DNA from: Clostridia bacterium
GTDB lineage: Bacteria; Bacillota; Clostridia; Oscillospirales; CAG-272
Reading direction: 5' to 3'
Assembly: GCA_017508665.1 (NCBI GenBank)
Contig: JAFVYL010000035.1
Location: 1-64,000 of the forward strand
DNA: 64,000 bases
The translations under genes were made by a program, and so were the position numbers. Under the pieces are notes generated by a model that was given only the letters and a program-made list of their open reading frames with translations, did not search any database and was not told where the DNA came from. Of this stretch, positions 43,010 through 52,080 are shown in pieces; positions within the stretch are counted from its first letter, which is position 1, and the number at the start of each line of letters is the position of its first letter.

Positions 43010-46000
43010 ATGGGAAAAGGTATTTACACTTACTACAAAGAACGCCTGATTGAAATCGGCGGAAATAACAAATGCCTTTATCTCAAGAACATTGCTCGTA
43101 AGAGTGCCTACGATTTAGGCGGTCTCTTCGAGGGTCGTGACGACAAAATTTCCGATTTTGTAGATTTTATCTGGTCAGGCGGAAAGCATCCGCTGACGGT
43201 TATCTCAAATAAGGAAAAGTCCGATATTCTCCGCAATCTTGGACTTGCCGGCAGATCGGCAGACAAGGAAGATGATAAAAACAACGGTCAAACTCCCGAT
43301 GAGGCTACGGTGAAGAAGCTTGCGGCAAAGCGCCGCGATGAAGCCACCCGCGCCATAGAGACAGAGGTAACGAAGATCAAGGAGCTCAAGCGAGAGGTCG
43401 AGGAGATCGAAAAGGAGACGGGTAGATACGAGCTCTACGTAGGCTATCCCTTCGTTTTCGGATGTATTCCTCAGGGCCCCGCAAAGACACTTATAAAAGC
43501 TCCGCTTTTACTCTTCCCCGTTAAGATTGATATATTAGATGAAACGACGGTAGAAATAAGCAGAAATCAGACAGAGCCTATCCGCATCAATCCCGCACTT
43601 GTTTATGCATATGCTCAAGCAAAAAGAATGGATGTGGACCAGCTGGAGCTTGAATTTGACGATATGTCCAAGTTCAAGTCGGTAAAATCCGTAATAAAGT
43701 ATCTTTCATCCGCTCATATAAAAATAGACTGCTCCGACTCGAGCAACGTGCACAAATACTCGAGCTACAAGGAGCCGGAATCAAAATACGAGCTATCGGT
43801 AAGACATTCCGCGGTTTTGGCAAGACTCTCTCTATCCAATTCCATCTATAACGACTACACACTTCTTGAGAAAAAGAATCTCACAAACGATGCCGTCAGC
43901 GAGCTGCTCAGGTTTGCTAAGAAAACCAAAGTAAGACCGAAGCGCCGCAAAGCGGTAAAGAGTATGCATAATACTCAGACAAAAAACAGCTACATAGTAA
44001 AAATGCTCGACTATGCCCAGTCCGAAGTGGTAAAAAAGGTTGACAACACCGGCAATATGGTTATCTACGGACCTCCCGGAACGGGCAAATCGCAAACTAT
44101 AGTTAACATTATCACCGATGCGATCTGCAAACACAAGCGAGTACTCGTAGTCTCGCAGAAGAAGGCGGCGCTCGACGTCGTATACAACCGTCTCGGTCTG
44201 CTTAACTCAAAAGCGATGTATATCACAGACGAGTCAAAGCAGAAGCAATCCTTCTATGAAAAGTGTCTTGCAGCGCACCAGGAAAACTGCGAGGCGGGAG
44301 TAGCAAACGTAGAGGGACTCGAGGCCGATTATAACGAAATTGAGGCAAAAATCGCGACTGAGGTCGGAAATCTTGAGGCGATCTTCCATCTTCTCAACGA
44401 CAAGCGCTCATTCGGTCTGTCTCTTGCCGAGATGTACACCTCGTCCTGCAACATTAACAAAAACTCTAACGAATACTCCACTTATCTTGCTCTCATCGAG
44501 AACAAGGAGCTCATGTCACTTAATTACAAGGAGTTAAGTGATGCCCTCTTCGGCATACGCTCAATGGATCTGGCATCGACCTACTACAACTTTATGCAGG
44601 ATAAAGAGAAGAATCCTATCATCGACTGTACCCTGCCCGACCTTGACATCAGGACGCTCACCGAGGTCAAGTGTGAGCTCGAGGATATACAGAGATCAAG
44701 AAAAGGACTTTTCCCAATATCCAAATACCCCTATTACAGACACATTCTCACATACTACCCCACTCTAAAGAGTGAGAAGGTGCTAAAGAAGATAGTAAGG
44801 TTTGAAAACAAGCTCGAATACCCGATACAGCTCTTCCGCTCACGGTCGAGAAAAAAGACCTTTGCACAGTTCAACGAGTCCTTTGAGGCAATAAACAAAT
44901 TTGCCAAGGAATATCAGTGCCTGCGCAGAGTTCTCACCGAGGACGGATATATCGCGGTCATCGATAACGTGCTCAGAGGCAACACGGCTTACGTAAAGAA
45001 CGTATACGAAGCACTCGACAACTACATATCCGTGCGTGACGTGACAAAGCATCTCGAAAGCCTTGACAAAAACAAGCTTGCCGTACTGAACTTTGCCTTC
45101 GCCTCATGCAGAAATTACTCACATTATCTTGAAATAATCAACAAGCTCCTCGAAATAAGGATATACCACGAGGTTATCAGACTTGAGGATGAATGTAAGG
45201 ACGATCTCGCAAGACTCGTCGACTACTACAACGTCACCTCGAAGATATACAAGCTCAAGGAACAGCAGCTCTCTGTGGCATACAAGCTCTGCGCGGGTAA
45301 AAACAGCAACGAGTACGATGAGCTCTATGAAACTTCAACCGACAACAAGGATTATCTGTATCAGATATCCAAAAAATCAAAGTTCTGGCCTATCAGAAAA
45401 GCTATGGAGGTGTACTCAAAGTATATCCTCACTCTCTTCCCCTGCTGGCTACTCTCACCCGAAAACGTGTCAAATCTTCTTCCTCTTACCAAGAATCTCT
45501 TTGACATCGTTATCTTCGACGAGGCATCACAGGTGTTTATCGAGAGCACTATACCCACCATCTATCGCGGTAAATCCATAGTGGTTGCGGGAGACGATAA
45601 GCAGCTGCGTCCCTCTGCCACCTTTATGAAGCGTTATCTCGGAGCAGATCCGGAAACTATCGACGACTACTCCGTACAGGCGGCACTTGAGGTAGACAGT
45701 CTGCTTGACCTCGCGGTGTCGAGATACGATAGCGCAAATCTTACCTACCATTACCGTTCCAGACATCAAGAGCTTATAGACTTCTCAAACTATGCATTCT
45801 ACGGCGGAAATCTCCGTGTATCTCCCAATATATCCAAGAACCTTAAAAACCGTCCCATCGAAAGACACAAGGTCAAGGGCAGATGGATAGACAGAAGAAA
45901 CACCGAAGAAGCATATGAGATAGTAGAAATACTGAGGAACATTTTTGCTAAGCGCAAGCATAATGAATCTATAGGTATTATCACATTCAACAGCGACCAG

Positions 46001-46789
46001 CAGAGTCATATCGCGGATATAATCGACAAGGCCGCAGCCAAGGATGCGGAGTTCCGCTCAAATATTCTCAAGGAGACTCACAGAATGGAGAACGGCGAGG
46101 ACGTCAGCCTCTTCATCAAGAACCTTGAGAACGTGCAGGGAGACGAAAGAGATATAATCATCTTCTCTATCGGATATGCTCCCAATGAGGACGGAAAGCT
46201 CTATACCAATTTCGGCTCGCTATCGCAAGAGGGTGGCGAAAACCGTCTTAACGTAGCAATTACCAGAGCAAAATCCAAGATTATCATTGTAACGAGCATT
46301 GAGCCCGAGGAGCTCAAGGTAGACAACTCCAAGAACCTCGGCCCGAAGCTCCTTCAGAAATACCTCATGTACACCAGAGCCGTGTCCGACTGCGACGACG
46401 AGGGAGCGGCAGTAGTCCTCTCCGAGCTCCGTACCGCAGAGCCAAAGCCGGAGGCTATGTTCACAAGCGTTGCAGCTATCGAGGTGCAGATGAAGGAAAG
46501 ACTCGAAAAGCTCGGTTACACGGTCGATACCGGTCTTGGAAATGAGAATAACCGAATTTCACTCGCTATATATGACCAGAAAACCGATAAGTATCTCGTC
46601 GGTGTTGAGCTTGATACAGATGCTTTCAAGGCATCCTCTTCCTGCCTTGAGCGTGACGTATACAAGCCAAGATTCCTCGAGTCACGAGGTTGGACGATCG
46701 TGCGTGTATGGTGCAGAGACTGGTGGCTCTATCCGAGCAAGGTCGTTAAGCACATAGCCGCTATAGCCGAGAAAAACAGAAAGCCCTAA
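43010..46789 (+). CDS. SF1 helicase fused to a C-terminal endonuclease-like domain (DUF4011-type)
   Basis: 1259 residues. After an N-terminal region with a coiled-coil (about 100-145), an SF1 helicase core begins with Walker A GPPGTGKSQT near 354. The second half contains VIFDEASQV near 834, VVAGDDKQLRPS, TYHYRSRHQELI, the NVQGDERDIIIFS motif and GGENRLNVAITRAKSK, the UvrD/Upf1-type set. Between Walker A and B lies a 450-residue insertion. The last 105 residues (GVELDTDAF, then CLERDVYKPRFLESRGWTIVRVWCRDWW) look like a restriction-endonuclease/Vsr-type nuclease. Such proteins are often in phage-defence islands, but this one stands alone between housekeeping genes with a promoter and terminator of its own. 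Confidence 0.82.
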   Translation: MGKGIYTYYKERLIEIGGNNKCLYLKNIARKSAYDLGGLFEGRDDKISDFVDFIWSGGKHPLTVISNKEKSDILRNLGLAGRSADKEDDKNNGQTPDEATVKKLAAKRRDEATRAIETEVTKIKELKREVEEIEKETGRYELYVGYPFVFGCIPQGPAKTLIKAPLLLFPVKIDILDETTVEISRNQTEPIRINPALVYAYAQAKRMDVDQLELEFDDMSKFKSVKSVIKYLSSAHIKIDCSDSSNVHKYSSYKEPESKYELSVRHSAVLARLSLSNSIYNDYTLLEKKNLTNDAVSELLRFAKKTKVRPKRRKAVKSMHNTQTKNSYIVKMLDYAQSEVVKKVDNTGNMVIYGPPGTGKSQTIVNIITDAICKHKRVLVVSQKKAALDVVYNRLGLLNSKAMYITDESKQKQSFYEKCLAAHQENCEAGVANVEGLEADYNEIEAKIATEVGNLEAIFHLLNDKRSFGLSLAEMYTSSCNINKNSNEYSTYLALIENKELMSLNYKELSDALFGIRSMDLASTYYNFMQDKEKNPIIDCTLPDLDIRTLTEVKCELEDIQRSRKGLFPISKYPYYRHILTYYPTLKSEKVLKKIVRFENKLEYPIQLFRSRSRKKTFAQFNESFEAINKFAKEYQCLRRVLTEDGYIAVIDNVLRGNTAYVKNVYEALDNYISVRDVTKHLESLDKNKLAVLNFAFASCRNYSHYLEIINKLLEIRIYHEVIRLEDECKDDLARLVDYYNVTSKIYKLKEQQLSVAYKLCAGKNSNEYDELYETSTDNKDYLYQISKKSKFWPIRKAMEVYSKYILTLFPCWLLSPENVSNLLPLTKNLFDIVIFDEASQVFIESTIPTIYRGKSIVVAGDDKQLRPSATFMKRYLGADPETIDDYSVQAALEVDSLLDLAVSRYDSANLTYHYRSRHQELIDFSNYAFYGGNLRVSPNISKNLKNRPIERHKVKGRWIDRRNTEEAYEIVEILRNIFAKRKHNESIGIITFNSDQQSHIADIIDKAAAKDAEFRSNILKETHRMENGEDVSLFIKNLENVQGDERDIIIFSIGYAPNEDGKLYTNFGSLSQEGGENRLNVAITRAKSKIIIVTSIEPEELKVDNSKNLGPKLLQKYLMYTRAVSDCDDEGAAVVLSELRTAEPKPEAMFTSVAAIEVQMKERLEKLGYTVDTGLGNENNRISLAIYDQKTDKYLVGVELDTDAFKASSSCLERDVYKPRFLESRGWTIVRVWCRDWWLYPSKVVKHIAAIAEKNRKP

Positions 46790-46797
46790 AAAGCACC

Positions 46798-46834
46798 AAA
46801 CCGCCGCACCCATTCGGGTAACGGCGGTTTTTTT
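46798..46834 (+). terminator. Intrinsic terminator of the helicase gene
   Basis: AACCGCCG pairs with CGGCGGTT, with an inner ACCC/GGGT pair, followed by seven Ts. Confidence 0.85.
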
Positions 46835-46915
46835 ATAGGGGCGCGCAAAAGATGGCTAAGGATCTGACACTTCCCTATCGGCAAGTATTAAAGCTATGCT
46901 TAAATTCGACAGTAA

Positions 46916-46960
46916 AAAACACAGCGGGCCGAGACTTGCACGGTGCCGCTGTGTTTTAAT
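46916..46960 (-). terminator. Intrinsic terminator of the GH20 gene
   Basis: AAAACACAGCGG (46916-46927) pairs with CCGCTGTGTTTT (46946-46957); the minus-strand side ends in a T-run. Confidence 0.75.
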
Positions 46961-46973
46961 TTGTCCGCTCGGC

Positions 46974-48602
46974 TTAGGTTAAGAAGCAGAGGGAGTTTGT
47001 CGTAAGATAATATCTACCGTCGTTACAATAGGTACTCTTCTTCTCAACGTTACGGTAAGGAAGAAGGTCCTCCTCAAGCTCGGGGATAGAGTCTATCCTG
47101 CCGTTTACATAGTCAAGAAGTCTGCGTCGGCAAGAGATGGTACGCTGAATCGTCGCGCCGAGACGTATATCCTGTACGTCAAAGCCGCAGGGCTTGTTCT
47201 CATAGAACCACTGCTCCTCGAAGGTACGGTGGTAAGCCTTTATAAGCTTCTCAACCTCCTTATAATCATTCTCAGCAAGACGGCGGAGCTCATCCTTGTC
47301 ACCTGCCTTGTACGCTGCTCTGGTCTTGTAGCCGAGCTCAAACTTGACCGAGAGAGCCTCACAGAGTCTCGCCGCAGTCTTGAAGAGATAACCGAACTTG
47401 CGCGACTTTGCTGCAACAGCTGAAAGCTTTCCCGCAAGCTCTCTATACTTCTCTCCCTCACCGCCTACTACTGTAACGTCAAGGAAACCGTTAAAGTAAT
47501 CGGAATAAAGCATATATTTTGAAGGGTTAACCGGTTCGCTGTACTCTCCGGACGCTCCGTTAACGTCATTAGGTGCATCAAGAAGCATGAAATCGTCGTA
47601 TGAAATGCCTGTCAATCTCTTAAACTTAGTCTTGATAATATCCATATCCTCGTTGCCCTTAGCAAACTCGGAGATAGCAAAGAGAGACGGAAGCATAGCT
47701 GCCTTGGAGCACTCAGCACCGTCATCACCCCACATAGTAATAAAGGCGTTTTTCACTTTGTTCTTGATGGCAGAGCGAATACCGGGCTTCATGGTCATGA
47801 GGCTGTAATTGTTGTGAGGCATAAATCCGCCCCAGCTCCATGCTCCGCCCGCAAACCATGTGTTGTTGGACATCTGCTTATGAGCATCGAAGTTCACGTC
47901 ATAATCTCTCTCATTTTTGTGGTAATAATCCCAATATACCGGAATCACACCGTCGGGAACAGCATCAATAACCTCTTTCGGCACCTTCATATAATCCCTA
48001 AGGAAATAATCTCCCCCGTTGAAGGCTCTGAGATACATATCCGACCAGAGCATAACATCCTCGTATCCGTACTTTTGGGCAATCTCGCATACTCTGTCAA
48101 GATGTCTCTTTATGATCTCGCTGATGGGCTGATATCCGTGAATGTCAAGATGCTTACCCCTGCCGAGCATATACGCCTCGTCCATACCTACGTGTATCTT
48201 GCGAGTCTTGAAGTTCTTGGAGAGGGATGCAAACATATGGTCTATCAGCTCATAGGTTCTCTCGTCGTCGACGAGCATAATATCGTCTGTATCTATCGGT
48301 ATCTGCTGCCAACGGAGTGTCGCATTAACGTGCGCAAGTGTCTGTATGCAAGGAATTATCTCGACACCGATACCACTTGCGAATTCGTCGAGCTCACGCA
48401 TCTCCTCGGCTGTGTATCTGCCTCTCATATATCCAAAATACGGCTCACCCTCTACGGAATAAGTATCCTCAGCATAGAGGAAAACACAGTTGTATCCCAT
48501 CTTTTTCAGAATAGGTAAATACCACTTGAATGTGTCAACCTTGATCACGGCGTTTCGCGATACGTCTATCATAACACCGAAGTTCTTGAACTTGTTTGCC
48601 AT
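46974..48602 (-). CDS. GH20 family glycosidase, beta-N-acetylhexosaminidase-like
   Basis: 542 residues beginning directly with the TIM barrel (GVMIDVSRNAVIKVDTFKWYL), as in GH20 enzymes without the N-terminal domain. The Asp-Glu catalytic pair is in IHVGMDEAYMLG; aromatic sugar-binding motifs follow (FAGGAWSWGG, FITMWGDDG). It would release N-acetylhexosamines or galactosamines by substrate-assisted catalysis. No signal peptide, so cytoplasmic. A helical C-terminal domain of about 180 residues follows the barrel. GAGG precedes the ATG at eight nt and a TTGACA/TAAAAT promoter lies upstream. Confidence 0.85.
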   Translation of the reverse strand: MANKFKNFGVMIDVSRNAVIKVDTFKWYLPILKKMGYNCVFLYAEDTYSVEGEPYFGYMRGRYTAEEMRELDEFASGIGVEIIPCIQTLAHVNATLRWQQIPIDTDDIMLVDDERTYELIDHMFASLSKNFKTRKIHVGMDEAYMLGRGKHLDIHGYQPISEIIKRHLDRVCEIAQKYGYEDVMLWSDMYLRAFNGGDYFLRDYMKVPKEVIDAVPDGVIPVYWDYYHKNERDYDVNFDAHKQMSNNTWFAGGAWSWGGFMPHNNYSLMTMKPGIRSAIKNKVKNAFITMWGDDGAECSKAAMLPSLFAISEFAKGNEDMDIIKTKFKRLTGISYDDFMLLDAPNDVNGASGEYSEPVNPSKYMLYSDYFNGFLDVTVVGGEGEKYRELAGKLSAVAAKSRKFGYLFKTAARLCEALSVKFELGYKTRAAYKAGDKDELRRLAENDYKEVEKLIKAYHRTFEEQWFYENKPCGFDVQDIRLGATIQRTISCRRRLLDYVNGRIDSIPELEEDLLPYRNVEKKSTYCNDGRYYLTTNSLCFLT

Positions 48603-48634
48603 AGCAATACCTCGCTTTATTTTTATCTGTTTTC

Positions 48635-48663
48635 ATTTTAACAAATCACACTATCTTTGTCAA
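48635..48663 (-). promoter_or_regulatory. Promoter of the GH20 gene
   Basis: Minus strand TTGACA (48658-48663), 17 nt, TAAAAT (48635-48640). Confidence 0.75.
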
Positions 48664-48763
48664 TAAATAAGCTGAAAAACGCTGTGTTTTTATAAAACAG
48701 CTTTTATCTTCGTAGTTTTTTACGTCATAATATAATTATTTTTGTCTTTTTTACGTTTTCGAC

Positions 48764-48792
48764 TTGAATTGTTAATAATTATAGTGTATAAT
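48764..48792 (+). promoter_or_regulatory. Promoter of yajC
   Basis: TTGAAT (48764-48769), 17 nt, TATAAT (48787-48792). Confidence 0.72.
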
Positions 48793-48834
48793 ACTGGAAG
48801 TTAAAAAAGAGAAAATACAGAAAGGTAAACCATA

Positions 48835-49197
48835 ATGTTTAATTTTTTGCTTGATGCTACTCAAAACCCCGGTATGGGATTGGGCGGATTTGCGCTCACA
48901 CTCGTAGCCTTCGGATTAGTATTCTACTTCCTCATTCTTCGTCCTCAGAAGAAGCGCGACCAGGAAGCTACCGATATGAGAAATTCTCTTGCGGTAGGCG
49001 ATGAGGTTACTACCATTGGCGGTATAATCGGCAAGGTTATATCCATCAAGGAAGAGACCTTTGTGCTTGAGACCACCAAGGATAAAACCAAGATCCGTTT
49101 CCTTAAGGGTGCTGTAAGAAGCATAGATGTTAAGATCGCAGACGTTGTTGCTCAGACCGCTGAGAAGACAGAGACTGAAGCTCCCGAACAAAAGTAA
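48835..49197 (+). CDS. yajC: Preprotein translocase subunit YajC
   Basis: 120 residues: one membrane segment (about 15-40, with GFALTLVAFGLVFYFLILRPQ), then the cytoplasmic YajC domain (RNSLAVGDEVTTIGGIIGKV). It is an accessory of the Sec holotranslocon with SecDF. AAAGG precedes the ATG, and it has its own promoter and terminator. In many clostridia yajC, secDF and SCIFF genes are close together; here secDF is absent and SCIFF lies 34 kb away. Confidence 0.92.
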   Translation: MFNFLLDATQNPGMGLGGFALTLVAFGLVFYFLILRPQKKRDQEATDMRNSLAVGDEVTTIGGIIGKVISIKEETFVLETTKDKTKIRFLKGAVRSIDVKIADVVAQTAEKTETEAPEQK

Positions 49198-49199
49198 TA

Positions 49200-49232
49200 G
49201 AAAGCCGCTCGGTGTACGAGCGGCTTTTGTTT
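49200..49232. terminator. Bidirectional intrinsic terminator
   Basis: AAAGCCGCTCG (49201-49211) pairs with CGAGCGGCTTT (49217-49227), between the convergent yajC and peptidase-like genes. Confidence 0.85.
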
Positions 49233-49255
49233 TTAATTATTTGTTCTTCATGAAA

Positions 49256-51286
49256 TTACTCTGTTTCCTCGTCTTCCTTTTTACCCATTTGGACGTTTCC
49301 TCCGGGCCCAAAGTTATCGCGGACACAGCCGCACTTGGTACAGCTCTGATATCGAGGATTGGTAGTAGGTTTGAAGGTATGTACCTCAAGCGCTGTATAT
49401 CCGCATTCACATGTCATTCTGTGGAGTGATGCAGATATGTTTGTGTATGTGAAGATGTGATTCTCTGCCCCCTCATATCCGCATCCGCAACTGACGAGAT
49501 GCTGTGTATCTGATAATTGCTGATACGGTGGTTCGTGTGGCGTAACTCTCGTATATCCGCAATCACTGCATACAGATGTATGATAGTCTACCGTTTCCAT
49601 ATTATGCTCTGACTGCTCTCGGTAGCCACACTCGCAAACGTACACGTGATGATTCTCATATTTGTTCCAATGTAGCAAGCTGTGCTCTTCCTCATAGCTG
49701 TAGCCACATTCGCATACAAGTGCGTGACCGTTTTCTAATATCTGATAGGTCAAATCGTGATCTTCTTCATAACCGTCACCGCACTCACAACTTGCATAGT
49801 GCTTTTCGTCTGATATCGACTCAGCGGTATATTCATGCCAAGTTGTTTGTCCGTATCCGCAATCAGGACAAGCAATGGTGTGATAATTTACAACAACAAT
49901 GTTATGTAACTCTTCAACAGTATATCCGCAACCGCAAATGGATAAGTGGTGAGTATCCGACAATTGCTCATAGTTGAAACAATGCGGGGTTATTTTAACA
50001 TATCCACACTCGCAAAGACGTTGGTGATCCCCTAAAGAAGTGAAATACTCATGAGACAGCACTACACTATATCCGCAAGAACAAGATCTGGTGTGAGTTT
50101 CCTCTGTTATATCTATGTACTCATAATTGTGATTTTCATGAGCTATTTTAGCGCCGCATACACATTCAAGCCAATGCTCCCAAGGTTCATATGCTCTGAT
50201 GCTATAGTTGTGCGGTCCTTTCATTCCTTCTCCACAATAGCAAACAGCAGTTTCTGCAGCTAACGGGCACGAATCTTCACCCGAAGTGGCTTTATGAACA
50301 TGGTTTGGATGATCGCTATATATCTCACAAACACAGAATTTTACACTGCTGTCCGTTGCATCCTTATAACTTTCCGAGCAAATATGAGGAAATGCATCCT
50401 CATTTATTTCGAGCCATATTATTGAGGAATTGTATTTGAAGTCTGTTGTTTTAAAAGTTACAGTATCATACCCATTCCAGCATTGACTAAGAATTATATC
50501 ACTTTCATCGTCAGTAAGCTCGTACGCTAACAGTGCGTGCCCACCTATATTATCCTGTATTGATTCAAACAGCTTAATATTTTCAAGATTGGCCATGTAC
50601 CCAGCATATATAACAGGAAATCCCTTCTTTATTTGTTCTTTTGCTTTGTTAAACAAATCTTCATCTGTATTCTGTAGAGAATTTTCACTCAATCTATGTA
50701 CTGTTACTTGATTTGAAGTAAAGCCACACACATCGTATAGGTAAAACTCTAAAAAATCTACCATTTCAAAAGAGAAAAAACCATAAGTGAGTTCATTGCT
50801 GTGATACCCCTCAGTTATACCAAGATGAATCAAGTATAACTGAAAATATTCACACCACTTATCATATATAAATTGCTGATACGCCTCTTGCGCTTCTACG
50901 GTACCTAACTCCAGATCTTCTCTATAATATAGTTCCCACCAATCAATATTCTCAAGCTTAAAGTGAAATTCTTTTTGTATCTCACCGGTAGATTTATCAA
51001 TTGTGCCAAGAGTTTCAAGACAAAGTGGAGCAAAACCATCGTTCCAATAAGCATCGTAATATGATAATAAAAGGCTCATAGCCACATAGGTACAGCTTCC
51101 GATGGGATTAGATGGATAGAAACCAACATCATATTCTGTTAATTCCGATTCTTCTTGAATAAAATCAAAATGCTCTTCCACACAACTCTCGTGAGAATTT
51201 GTTGCAGATGCGCTGGCACAAACTCCAACCATAACAAAAATCAAAGTTATTATAACAATACAAATCGGTATTTTGATATATTTCAT
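49256..51286 (-). CDS. Secreted cysteine-peptidase-like (C39/papain-type) protein with about 12 Cys/His repeats
   Basis: 676 residues. Residues 1-28 are a signal peptide. The first domain (about 55-300) carries NPIGSCTYVAMSLLLSYYD with candidate nucleophile Cys65 and NIGGHALLAYEL with candidate His250, the order found in C39_2/papain-like peptidases. Residues about 300-665 hold tandem units of 22-30 residues with a C-x(1,2)-C-G(-Y) pair and regularly placed His (for example SCSCGYSVVLSHEY), 12 pairs in all; metal binding is likely. The start is set by AGGAGG five nt upstream, inside the end of the lipoprotein gene, so the two genes are translationally coupled. Substrate unknown. Confidence 0.75.
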   Translation of the reverse strand: MKYIKIPICIVIITLIFVMVGVCASASATNSHESCVEEHFDFIQEESELTEYDVGFYPSNPIGSCTYVAMSLLLSYYDAYWNDGFAPLCLETLGTIDKSTGEIQKEFHFKLENIDWWELYYREDLELGTVEAQEAYQQFIYDKWCEYFQLYLIHLGITEGYHSNELTYGFFSFEMVDFLEFYLYDVCGFTSNQVTVHRLSENSLQNTDEDLFNKAKEQIKKGFPVIYAGYMANLENIKLFESIQDNIGGHALLAYELTDDESDIILSQCWNGYDTVTFKTTDFKYNSSIIWLEINEDAFPHICSESYKDATDSSVKFCVCEIYSDHPNHVHKATSGEDSCPLAAETAVCYCGEGMKGPHNYSIRAYEPWEHWLECVCGAKIAHENHNYEYIDITEETHTRSCSCGYSVVLSHEYFTSLGDHQRLCECGYVKITPHCFNYEQLSDTHHLSICGCGYTVEELHNIVVVNYHTIACPDCGYGQTTWHEYTAESISDEKHYASCECGDGYEEDHDLTYQILENGHALVCECGYSYEEEHSLLHWNKYENHHVYVCECGYREQSEHNMETVDYHTSVCSDCGYTRVTPHEPPYQQLSDTQHLVSCGCGYEGAENHIFTYTNISASLHRMTCECGYTALEVHTFKPTTNPRYQSCTKCGCVRDNFGPGGNVQMGKKEDEETE

Positions 51287-51305
51287 ACTATCCTCCTATC
51301 GGAAC
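51232..51305. repeat. Direct repeat copy B1 (74 bp), start of peptidase gene and end of lipoprotein gene
   Basis: Matches 52007-52080 at 70 of 74 positions. It covers the lipoprotein 3' end, the AGGAGG and the first codons of the peptidase gene. Confidence 0.9.
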
Positions 51306-51953
51306 AATCGTTTTGAAAAACTCCTCGTGAAAATCCGCAGGAAGGTCAGCATAATGATCAAAATAGTAATAATTCACTTCTGCGAATAATTGTCCACTTG
51401 ATTCAAAAATTGCTTGACAAGTATATCCGTCAGTTTCTTCTCCATTTTTATAACATTCGTAAGTTATACTTTCTGCAAGATCTGAGTTTTTATTTTTTCT
51501 ACCAAATGCAATACTTTTACAAGAAATATAATACGAGAATTCCAATTCTTCAATGGTTATTTTATCTAAGAATCCAATATAAAAAATTTTGAGTCCACGT
51601 ACTTCTTTGCGGTCATACCACTCTTGACCTTTTTTAAGTTTTTTTGCACCGTGTATATCTAAGACAAAACAATATTTAGCATCTACTATTTCGTTTTCAT
51701 AGCTTGAAATAACTCCATAAGGAATTTTATTACCTGCCGCCTCTAAATGCTCAATTGCTGTCATAGCTTCTTCATACGTTTCAACCCAATATATTTCTCG
51801 ACCTGAATACCAATGAGGCTCCCTCGCAAACCCGCCAGTATATCCTTTAGGGCGAGGCTTGGAGTAGTATATTATACTATCACAAGATACAAACGATAAC
51901 ACCACCGCAAGGCACAGTACAAGGCTGATAACTAACTTTAAACTTTTTTTCAT
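51288..51953 (-). CDS. Lipoprotein, paralogue A of a tandem pair
   Basis: 221 residues with a 24-residue lipoprotein signal ending in LSFVSC. The mature part begins with a Pro/Gly-rich KGYTGGF motif, then VETYEEAMTAIEHLEA, and ends DFHEEFFKTIVPIGG. About half of the mature residues are shared with the paralogue at 52063-52734, while the signal region is identical. No known domain is recognised. Its stop codon lies 1 nt before the peptidase ATG, so it is probably part of the same functional unit. AGGAGG precedes its own ATG. Confidence 0.8.
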   Translation of the reverse strand: MKKSLKLVISLVLCLAVVLSFVSCDSIIYYSKPRPKGYTGGFAREPHWYSGREIYWVETYEEAMTAIEHLEAAGNKIPYGVISSYENEIVDAKYCFVLDIHGAKKLKKGQEWYDRKEVRGLKIFYIGFLDKITIEELEFSYYISCKSIAFGRKNKNSDLAESITYECYKNGEETDGYTCQAIFESSGQLFAEVNYYYFDHYADLPADFHEEFFKTIVPIGG

Positions 51954-51967
51954 ATAACCTCCTCGAA
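51883..51967. repeat. Perfect 85-bp direct repeat, copy A (signal peptide and ribosome binding site of lipoprotein A)
   Basis: Identical at all 85 positions to 52664-52748. It spans the AGGAGG, start codon and the first 23-24 codons. Confidence 0.93.
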
Positions 51968-51983
51968 CAAAAAATGTGGGCGA

Positions 51984-52061
51984 TTAAACTTTTTTAGGAT
52001 ATTCAGTAACAAAAAGCAAAGTTATTATAACTATACAAATCGGTATTTTGATATATTTCAT
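51984..52061 (-). pseudogene. 25-codon remnant of a second copy of the peptidase gene
   Basis: Starts with an ATG behind AGGAGG and encodes a peptide matching 17 of the first 18 residues of the 676-aa peptidase-like protein, then loses similarity and stops at TAA (51984-51986). It sits immediately downstream of lipoprotein B exactly as the intact peptidase gene sits downstream of lipoprotein A. It is therefore what remains after a duplicated peptidase gene was deleted almost completely. It might still be translated as a short membrane peptide. Confidence 0.85.
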
Positions 52062-52080
52062 ACTATCCTCCTATAGGCAC
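52007..52080. repeat. Direct repeat copy B2 (74 bp), remnant side
   Basis: Partner of 51232-51305, with four mismatches. Marks the other end of the former duplication unit. Confidence 0.9.

Noticed and set aside
47814..48518. 234-codon plus-strand open frame
   Set aside because: Antisense to the GH20 gene and without domain features.
49300..50240. Regular DNA repeats considered as CRISPR-like
   Set aside because: They are codons of the Cys/His protein repeats, vary in length and sequence and stay in frame.
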